Source: Chloroflexota bacterium (lineage in GTDB: Bacteria; Chloroflexota; Dehalococcoidia; GIF9; UBA5629). From it: a stretch of 5,397 bases of DNA. Positions 1 to 4,329 of this stretch are shown here, in pieces. Location: NCBI GenBank assembly GCA_026389635.1, contig JAPLHM010000209.1, forward strand, positions 1-5,397. Reading direction: 5' to 3'. The position numbers and the translations under genes were made by a program. How positions within the stretch are numbered: position 1 is the first letter of the stretch; each line of letters begins with the position of its first letter. The notes below the pieces were generated by a model. It was not told where the DNA came from. It made no database searches and saw only the letters and a list, made by a program, of their open reading frames with translations.

Positions 1-521
1 AAGGTCAGCTCGCCGGTACTGTTTCAGGATATCAATTCACGTGTAGGTGGTCTGAGACACCATCCTACCAGCCACCCGATGATGCGGGTGATATGGAGTT
101 AACATTAGCCCCCGATGGCCAATCAATGACAGGCCGCTGGAGATACGGGTCATCAGGCAACTGGACTCCCATCATTTATACCCGTACTGGCCCCAGCCCC
201 AGCACCAGCACCGGCACGGGGATGAGAACGGGCACGGGCACTGGTAGTATTACTATTGACGCGGTCGCTGAAATCGTAGAAGTCCAAAGGGCAAGGGGAC
301 CGGGCGATACCTGGGTCCTGACCCTGACAGCCCAGGACGGGATGCAGACCGTCTACAGGAATATAGTAAAAGATGACCTGACCAAGACCGGCAAAGCTAC
401 AGTCAGTGTCACCAAAACCGTAAGCAAGCCATATACTGAGCAGGTACCCAAGGAAGTGGTCAAACAGGAGATAGTCAAATTTCGTGTTAACCTGATAAGC
501 ATGATAATGCAGGATTATTAG
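1..521 (+). CDS. Exported beta-rich domain protein, 5'-truncated copy of the tandem pair
   Basis: The frame is open from base 3 to the TAG at 519-521 (172 visible residues), so the start lies outside the window. An ATG at 93-95 is internal, because the codons before it (G-Q-L-A-G-T-V-S-G-Y) match the interior of the next gene. Visible parts, in order, are the end of a W/G-patterned beta domain (AGTVSGY, WSET, GDMELTLAPDGQSM, SSGNW), a Thr/Gly/Pro linker, and a C-terminal domain from about base 246 (ITIDAVAEIVEVQRARGPGD) ending in QDY. It is a paralogue of the downstream gene, differing by a six-codon insertion (PSYQPPDD region) and by scattered changes in the beta domain and linker. By analogy with the complete copy it should have an N-terminal membrane helix and lie mostly outside the cytoplasm. 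No named family or function is recognised. Confidence 0.85.
   Translation, partial: GQLAGTVSGYQFTCRWSETPSYQPPDDAGDMELTLAPDGQSMTGRWRYGSSGNWTPIIYTRTGPSPSTSTGTGMRTGTGTGSITIDAVAEIVEVQRARGPGDTWVLTLTAQDGMQTVYRNIVKDDLTKTGKATVSVTKTVSKPYTEQVPKEVVKQEIVKFRVNLISMIMQDY
9..521 (+). repeat. Tandem gene duplication, copy 1
   Basis: This stretch matches 1063-1557 almost base for base at both ends (GCCGGTACTGTTTCAGGATA; then from about 240 to the stop). The offset is 1054 bases on the left and 1036 on the right, caused by an 18-base (six-codon) insertion here around 58-85. The middle, about 135-235, is the most diverged. Confidence 0.85.
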
Positions 522-522
522 T

Positions 523-528
523 AAGGAG
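523..528 (+). promoter_or_regulatory. Shine-Dalgarno site of the second tandem gene
   Basis: AAGGAG lies in the 16-base gap between the two tandem genes, nine bases before the ATG at 538. It fixes that start, and the short gap suggests that both copies are translated from one transcript. Confidence 0.8.
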
Positions 529-537
529 ATATAGTCC

Positions 538-1557
538 ATGGCGAAGAAAAGCACAGGTAACGATGCGCCGATTGAACAATCCAAGACTGTAATAAAAGCC
601 AAGCAGCCAACCAGGGCGGCACAACCCAAGACTAAGATAAAAACAAAGCAGCCGACCAGGGTAGTCGAGCGGGTTACGGTCATACAAAAGGAACACCCCC
701 AGGGGACGAAATGGCTTGGGGCAAATCCCTGGGTAGTAATCGCCGGCATTATTGCAGTGGCGCTACTGGTCTTTCTGCCCCTATTTCCAGCAGACAAAAC
801 TGTAGATAAAACTGAGACGATCATGGTCCCGGTGACTAAACAGAGAGAAGAACAGGTGACAGCCAATGAAAGCATCAAGACCTACCAGGGCTATATGGTG
901 GAACAAAGGGGAAGTGAACCAAGCATGGACACAGGCACTACCATGGGCCCATACTGGAGTGGTACCTGGCAGATGGGCGGAATTGGAATTATGACTACAA
1001 CACAAAATGGCAACCAGGTAACCGCGGTTATTACCACTCTCTCGGATGGCTCTAAAACTCAGTTCGCCGGTACTGTTTCAGGATATCAATGCACGGGGTG
1101 GTGGTCTGAGACCGGTGGTGCGGGTGACATGGAGTTAACATTAGCCCCCGATGGCCAATCAATGACATGCCGCTTTAGAGGGGGGTCATCAGGCATCTGG
1201 AAAACCTTCCCTTTTACCCGTACCGGCCCTGGCCCCGGCACCGGCATAGCCACGGGTATAAGAACAGGCACGGGCACTGGTACTATTACTATTGACGCGG
1301 TCGCTGAAATCGTGGAAGTTCAAAGGGCAAGGGGACCGGGCGATACCTGGATTCTAACCCTGACAGCCCAGGACGGGATGCAGACCGTCTACAGGAACAT
1401 AGTAAAAGATGACCTGACCAAGACCGGCAAAGCTACGGTCAGTGTCACCAAAACCGTAAACGTACCGTATACTGAGCAGGTACCCAAGGAAGTGGTCAAA
1501 CAGGGGATAGTCAAACTTCGCGTTAATCTGCTAAGCCTGATACTCCAGGACTATTAG
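538..1557 (+). CDS. Membrane-anchored protein with basic Thr-rich cytoplasmic tail and exported beta-rich domains
   Basis: 339 residues, starting at an ATG with a strong ribosome binding site. Residues 1-63 are basic and rich in Lys, Thr and Pro, with KQPTR occurring twice (22-26 and 37-41). Residues 65-84 form one membrane helix, so under the positive-inside rule the tail is cytoplasmic and the rest is outside. Residues 86-125 are polar. Residues 139-229 form a beta-rich domain patterned W-SGTW, GTVSGY, WWSET, ELTLAPDGQSM, SSGIW. This resembles repeats seen in uncharacterised bacterial surface proteins, but I cannot name a family. Residues 230-249 are a Pro/Gly then Thr-Gly linker. Residues 250-339 are a C-terminal domain nearly identical to that of the upstream copy. 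The gene converges with an FHA-protein gene, 18 bases between stops. Function is unknown; a surface or sensor protein that interacts with the adjacent kinase/FHA genes is inference only. Confidence 0.9.
   Translation: MAKKSTGNDAPIEQSKTVIKAKQPTRAAQPKTKIKTKQPTRVVERVTVIQKEHPQGTKWLGANPWVVIAGIIAVALLVFLPLFPADKTVDKTETIMVPVTKQREEQVTANESIKTYQGYMVEQRGSEPSMDTGTTMGPYWSGTWQMGGIGIMTTTQNGNQVTAVITTLSDGSKTQFAGTVSGYQCTGWWSETGGAGDMELTLAPDGQSMTCRFRGGSSGIWKTFPFTRTGPGPGTGIATGIRTGTGTGTITIDAVAEIVEVQRARGPGDTWILTLTAQDGMQTVYRNIVKDDLTKTGKATVSVTKTVNVPYTEQVPKEVVKQGIVKLRVNLLSLILQDY
1063..1557 (+). repeat. Tandem gene duplication, copy 2
   Basis: This is the second copy of the duplicated coding segment. Most differences from copy 1 in the last 300 bases are single substitutions, and several are silent. 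That suggests selection on the C-terminal domain, recent duplication, or conversion between copies. Confidence 0.85.
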
Positions 1558-1575
1558 TCTCACCCCGACATTGAC

Positions 1576-2271
1576 TCAGGAAGTTTTGAAGACGAATATT
1601 GCCACCCCGCCAACATCGATCTGGTCACCGTCTTTGAGCCACTGGCTTCCCTTTCCTTTGAGATCTCTCCCATTCAGTTTTGTGCCGTTGCCGCTGCCGG
1701 CGTCTTCAACGTAATAGCTGCCGCTTGCAAAGCCTACGGCTAAGTGCTGACGGGAGATGTAGTCCGCCCTATCCGGCGGCACCATACGTTCGAAATCACC
1801 CCGGCCCATGTACCTTAAGCCTTCAGAGAGAGGCACTTCAGTGTTATCCGGCATTATCAGCCTGGGTGTTCCCGCAGTAACGGGTTGGAACGGTTGAGGT
1901 GCGGCCGCAGCAATGGGTTGGGTTGGTTGAGGCGTAACGCCGGGGGGTGTTGCAATTGCCGGCCGCATCGGTGGAGGCGTGGTTGGCGGCATGCCCAATC
2001 GTGCCGGCCTTTTGGCAGTCTTTTTCCTCCTCAATAGCAAAACTGTAACTACAACAACCAGGGCAACCACCACCAGGCCCGCAAATAGATAAATGACCCA
2101 GTCGTCAATAGCAACAGGGGTAGCCGGCGGAAGCAGCGGTACTGCCCTTTCTACCATCAGCCCCGGAACTGAGTTGGCATACACTTTTAAACTGCAGATG
2201 ACAATCAAGGCCATTGCCAGCAGCGCTCCACCTGACAGTTCGAGAAATCCTCTAAACTTGTTGCCCTTCAT
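1576..2271 (-). CDS. Membrane-anchored FHA-domain protein
   Basis: 231 residues. The ATG is at 2269-2271, with AAGGGGG six bases upstream. Residues about 10-32 are a signal-peptide-like hydrophobic stretch ending VYA-NS. Residues 33-57 would be a short exported segment, and 58-80 a strong membrane helix followed by RRKK, which places the rest in the cytoplasm. Residues 85-135 are a Pro/Ala/Thr-rich flexible linker. Residues 137-231 form a forkhead-associated domain with the phosphothreonine-binding signatures: GRGDF (156-160), SRQH (173-176) and GSGNGT (192-197). FHA domains bind phosphothreonine peptides, usually products of Ser/Thr kinases. A gene for such a kinase lies directly upstream on the same strand, 166 bp away, so this protein is a likely membrane-bound reader of that kinase's output. 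Its FHA domain aligns without gaps to that of the protein at 3631-4110 through 54 residues, so the two are paralogues. Confidence 0.92.
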   Translation of the reverse strand: MKGNKFRGFLELSGGALLAMALIVICSLKVYANSVPGLMVERAVPLLPPATPVAIDDWVIYLFAGLVVVALVVVVTVLLLRRKKTAKRPARLGMPPTTPPPMRPAIATPPGVTPQPTQPIAAAAPQPFQPVTAGTPRLIMPDNTEVPLSEGLRYMGRGDFERMVPPDRADYISRQHLAVGFASGSYYVEDAGSGNGTKLNGRDLKGKGSQWLKDGDQIDVGGVAIFVFKTS

Positions 2272-2277
2272 ATTATT

Positions 2278-2284
2278 CCCCCTT
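2278..2284 (-). promoter_or_regulatory. Ribosome binding site of membrane FHA gene
   Basis: AAGGGGG on the minus strand, six bases before the ATG, supports the chosen start. Confidence 0.65.
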
Positions 2285-2314
2285 GTTTTATTATATTGAG
2301 TGAACCATCAGATT

Positions 2315-2334
2315 ATGACCGCTGTGCCGGTCAT
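2315..2334 (-). promoter_or_regulatory. Perfect 7-bp inverted repeat in the leader of the membrane FHA gene
   Basis: ATGACCG-CTGTGC-CGGTCAT is a perfect dyad with a six-base loop. It lies between the candidate promoter (2368-2397) and the ribosome binding site. It could be an operator or a small leader hairpin. It has no U-tract, so it is not a terminator. Confidence 0.35.
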
Positions 2335-2367
2335 CTCATCAGATAAGCACCCTGCCAGCCAGCTATT

Positions 2368-2397
2368 ATTCTATAGCATCGATGTACCTTCTTTCAA
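2368..2397 (-). promoter_or_regulatory. Candidate sigma-70-type promoter for membrane FHA gene
   Basis: On the minus strand, TTGAAA (-35) and TAGAAT (-10) are separated by 18 bases, about 100 bases upstream of the FHA start. The match is good but judged by eye. It would let this gene be transcribed independently of the kinase. Confidence 0.4.
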
Positions 2398-2437
2398 GAA
2401 CCTGGCTTTTTAGTTTCGGAATTGTGAAGGTGTTCAG

Positions 2438-3472
2438 TTAAGCCCGCTCACCACATAAAGCCCGGCGCATGGCAGCGGCGCTTTGAAATCTTAAACCAGC
2501 GTCCATCTGTAGTGCTTGAGCAATGCACCTGGCTGTGCGGTTCGACACCCCCTCACTTAGAAGGAGCTGAGCTACATTTCGGTTACCTATGGCGCCAGGT
2601 GGCTCGCTGGTAAGCAAGTAAAACAGGGTGCCCCCGGCCCCGAACAGGTCGCTCCTCTCATCGGCATAACCCGTTGCCACCTGCTCAGGCACTTCAAAGC
2701 CTGGTGTCTTCACTACCGTCGATCCCTCACCGGCAGATGTTTTGGCTGTGCCAAAGTCAATGACAACCACATCATCATTTGGTTTCAGCATAATGTTCCC
2801 CGGGTTGACATCCCTGTGAATAAGACCCCGGCGGTGCATATGCTCGAGTACATCCAGGAGTTGCCCTCCCCACTTGAGGACACGGCTTTCCTCGGCCGGC
2901 TTAATGCGAAATACGTCAAACAGGTTATCTCCCTCAACATACTCCTCGACAAGATGCAGTACGTTGTCATGCATGAACAGGTCCAGGTATTTCACGATGT
3001 TGGGATGATCGATTTGCCTGAGAAAGGCGGCCTCCAGTGTGAGCTTTTCGACATTGATATCTGCACCATGCGCAGTGTCATACCTTGGTGTCTTGATGAC
3101 GCAAAATGAACCCGTTTCGATATCTGTGGCCAGAGTAATAATAGCCATACCGCCTTTTTTAAGCCGATTTTCTGTCTGGTAGCGGCCGTTGAGCAGGATA
3201 TCTGACGGCTCATAGTTGAAAGAGCTCTTTGTATTTGAGGCTGATCGATGGTTAGGCCTGGAAGCTGATGGCGACACAGTACGCCACGTGGTCGACTCAC
3301 TTGTTTCCCTTTGTGCCTTTTCCCCACTGCTTAAAAGCAGCACCAAACCTATGATCAGACTGATGACCATAAGTACTATAAATTGATAATTAACCAAACT
3401 CAGGATAAGGAATAATATAGAGACAACGAAAATAAGAAAAAGCCCCGCCGTCTTCGAACCATCATCGGACAT
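2438..3472 (-). CDS. Membrane-anchored Ser/Thr protein kinase (Hanks type)
   Basis: 344 residues from the ATG at 3470-3472. A GTG three bases earlier is possible, but the AGGAG at 3479-3483 is six bases from the ATG and only three from the GTG. Residues about 10-49 form two adjacent membrane helices with almost no loop, so there is no external sensor domain. Residues 50-90 are a Ser/Thr-rich juxtamembrane linker. The kinase domain follows from about 95: degenerate glycine loop (LKKGGMAIITLA), VIK with catalytic Lys127, helix-C Glu147, hinge EEYVEGDNL, HRD catalytic loop with Asp221 and Asn226, DFG at 239-241, VPE in place of APE (261-263), and SDLFGAGGTLFYLL. The usual lysine of HRDxKxxN is Asn223 (HRDVNPGN). 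The main catalytic residues are present, so activity is likely. FHA-protein genes flank it on both sides, on the same strand, so they are the obvious partners. No PP2C phosphatase gene is seen. Confidence 0.95.
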   Translation of the reverse strand: MSDDGSKTAGLFLIFVVSILFLILSLVNYQFIVLMVISLIIGLVLLLSSGEKAQRETSESTTWRTVSPSASRPNHRSASNTKSSFNYEPSDILLNGRYQTENRLKKGGMAIITLATDIETGSFCVIKTPRYDTAHGADINVEKLTLEAAFLRQIDHPNIVKYLDLFMHDNVLHLVEEYVEGDNLFDVFRIKPAEESRVLKWGGQLLDVLEHMHRRGLIHRDVNPGNIMLKPNDDVVVIDFGTAKTSAGEGSTVVKTPGFEVPEQVATGYADERSDLFGAGGTLFYLLTSEPPGAIGNRNVAQLLLSEGVSNRTARCIAQALQMDAGLRFQSAAAMRRALCGERA

Positions 3473-3478
3473 CACTAA

Positions 3479-3483
3479 CTCCT
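3479..3483 (-). promoter_or_regulatory. Ribosome binding site deciding the kinase start
   Basis: AGGAG on the minus strand. Its spacing of six bases favours the ATG at 3470-3472 over the GTG at 3473-3475. Confidence 0.7.
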
Positions 3484-3512
3484 GACTTTACCTTCGGCTT
3501 GCATAGGGTTTT

Positions 3513-3521
3513 ACTATATCA
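3513..3521 (-). promoter_or_regulatory. Candidate extended -10 promoter for the kinase gene
   Basis: TG-A-TATAGT on the minus strand is an extended -10 element with five of six hexamer matches, about 40 bases upstream of the kinase start. There is no convincing -35, which is acceptable for extended -10 promoters. Confidence 0.4.
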
Positions 3522-3611
3522 CAATTGAAGCTAATTTGCTTACACTCCCAAAAGGGCGGGGCACATGACTGCGGCATCCCGGAAAACGATTGCCCTGATG
3601 CCTATTTAAGC

Positions 3612-3624
3612 GCCGGTAGCCGGC
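3612..3624 (-). other. GC-rich hairpin just downstream of the zinc-ribbon FHA gene
   Basis: GCCGG-TAG-CCGGC forms a perfect five-bp stem, seven bases past the stop codon. A second stem lies over the end of the coding region (3638-3654, ACTCTGA-TTT-TCAGAGT on the minus strand), and a five-T run lies between the two. The layout is terminator-like, but the T-run is about nine bases from the first stem, so termination would be weak or partial. Confidence 0.35.
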
Positions 3625-3630
3625 AAAAAC

Positions 3631-4110
3631 TCAAGCGACTCTGAAAATCAGAGTTATCACCTCAGCAACCTCAATAAGGTCGCTGTTATTAAGTTCGAAT
3701 TTCCCTTTGCCCTTGATTTCAGCCCCGTTCAACCTTGTGCCGTTGGTGCTGTCCTGATCTTCGACATAGTACAGGCCGTTCTCAAATCTTATGATAAGGT
3801 GCCGCTGTGAGATATATGTCACGCTATTCTCTGACACAATGCCGTTAAAGTCATCCCTTCCTATCCATTGTGCCCGCATTGCCAGCGGTATTTCGCGATT
3901 GTCCGGGAGTTTCAACCTTGCCCTGACCGCAGACGCCGGAGCTGAAGTACCCGTCTCTGGTCCTGTCTTCTCCCATTCGCCTAAGGCTGCGCCGCAATAG
4001 TAGCAGAAAGAATTAACCGCCGGGTTCATGCGGCCGCAATCCCGCCGTTGGCATCTAACCTCGCTGGTCATTGTGGTACCGGTTGTTGACCCATGTGATG
4101 CAAACTTCAC
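3631..4110 (-). CDS. Zinc-ribbon + FHA-domain protein
   Basis: 159 residues from the GTG at 4108-4110; the stop is TGA. Residues 20-39 hold four cysteines (C20, C25, C36, C39) in the context C-x4-C-GRMNPAVNSF-C-YY-C-G, a zinc-ribbon like those at the N-terminus of many bacterial FHA and kinase-associated proteins, although CxxC is more usual than Cx4C for the first pair. Residues 65-159 are an FHA domain with IGRDDF (83-88), SQRH (101-104) and STNGT (121-125), the residues that bind phosphothreonine. There is no membrane helix or signal peptide, so it should be cytoplasmic. The start is uncertain: the GTG has AAAGAG directly abutting it, with no normal spacing, and an ATG at 4069-4071 (residue 14) also lacks a ribosome binding site but would still keep all four cysteines. 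It is first in the kinase/FHA cluster and divergent from dxr. Confidence 0.9.
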   Translation of the reverse strand: MKFASHGSTTGTTMTSEVRCQRRDCGRMNPAVNSFCYYCGAALGEWEKTGPETGTSAPASAVRARLKLPDNREIPLAMRAQWIGRDDFNGIVSENSVTYISQRHLIIRFENGLYYVEDQDSTNGTRLNGAEIKGKGKFELNNSDLIEVAEVITLIFRVA

Positions 4111-4158
4111 CTCTTTAGAGCACGGCCTGAAGTGCCCCGATCGGACAAATTAGAAGGC

Positions 4159-4187
4159 ATTTTAGCACCGGGAAATTGCAAATGCAA
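4159..4187 (-). promoter_or_regulatory. Candidate promoter for the zinc-ribbon FHA gene
   Basis: TTGCAT (-35) and TAAAAT (-10) on the minus strand with 17-base spacing, about 50 bases upstream of the GTG start. The -10 is five of six; the -35 matches only TTG. Confidence 0.4.
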
Positions 4188-4188
4188 T
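4175..4188. promoter_or_regulatory. Perfect 14-bp dyad, possible operator
   Basis: ATTGCA-AA-TGCAAT is a perfect inverted repeat that covers the -35 of the leftward promoter, in the divergent region between the FHA cluster and dxr. Its size and place fit a dimeric repressor site, but no regulator gene is in view. Confidence 0.35.
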
Positions 4189-4236
4189 GCTGACTGATAG
4201 TCAATGGCAGTAACCCCGGATTACCCATATCAAACT

Positions 4237-4265
4237 GAGACTCAGGCGTATTGCTATGTTATAAT
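4237..4265 (+). promoter_or_regulatory. Promoter for dxr
   Basis: A perfect TATAAT (4260-4265) with an extended -10 TG at 4257-4258. At 17-base spacing the -35 is weak (GAGACT). It lies 64 bases upstream of the first dxr ATG and is the strongest promoter-like sequence in the window. Confidence 0.6.
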
Positions 4266-4275
4266 AGCTACAAAA

Positions 4276-4328
4276 GCCCCTGTGGTTAGCTGCGCAGCAA
4301 GGGGCAATAATTAAGTTTGTTTTCCCCT
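4276..4328 (+). promoter_or_regulatory. Structured dxr leader with two mutually exclusive pairings
   Basis: GCCCCT (4276-4281) can pair with AGGGGC (4300-4305), enclosing a self-complementary GCTGCGCAGC (4289-4298). The same AGGGG (4300-4304) can instead pair with CCCCT (4324-4328), which ends two bases before the dxr ATG. No Shine-Dalgarno sequence lies near the start. The layout could form a translation switch, but the stems are only five to six bp and no known riboswitch class is recognised. Confidence 0.3.
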
Positions 4329-4329
4329 G

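Noticed and set aside
180..250. CCAGCACC / GGCACGGGCA-type short repeats as a CRISPR or microsatellite
   Set aside because: They are irregular codon-level Thr/Gly/Pro/Ser repeats of a protein linker, with no spacers or constant repeat unit.
153..878. Long minus-strand open frame (241 codons) over both tandem genes
   Set aside because: It is antisense to two clearly homologous genes that share frame and protein sequence, it spans their junction, and its Cys/Leu-rich, Ala-Gly-repeat translation has no domain logic.
487..1277. Shorter minus-strand open frames at 487-696, 781-1005 and 1086-1277
   Set aside because: They are shadows of the tandem gene; the Pro/Val/Gly repeats in the last simply mirror the Thr-Gly linker.
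1558..1575. Bidirectional terminator between the convergent genes
   Set aside because: The 18-base gap shows no inverted repeat or T-run.
1680..2299. Plus-strand open frames at 1680-1880 and 2093-2299
   Set aside because: They are antisense to the FHA protein, whose domain motifs and ribosome binding site are clear.
2785..3327. Alternative open frames on both strands inside the kinase gene (2785-2970, 2816-3109, 2992-3327)
   Set aside because: They overlap the conserved kinase catalytic core and lack motifs or ribosome binding sites of their own.
3791..4000. Plus-strand open frame inside the zinc-ribbon FHA gene
   Set aside because: It is antisense to the FHA and zinc-ribbon motifs.
4276..4320. 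GC-rich hairpin before dxr as an intrinsic terminator
   Set aside because: It has no uninterrupted U-tract directly after the stem, lies downstream of a strong promoter, and no plus-strand gene precedes it closely.
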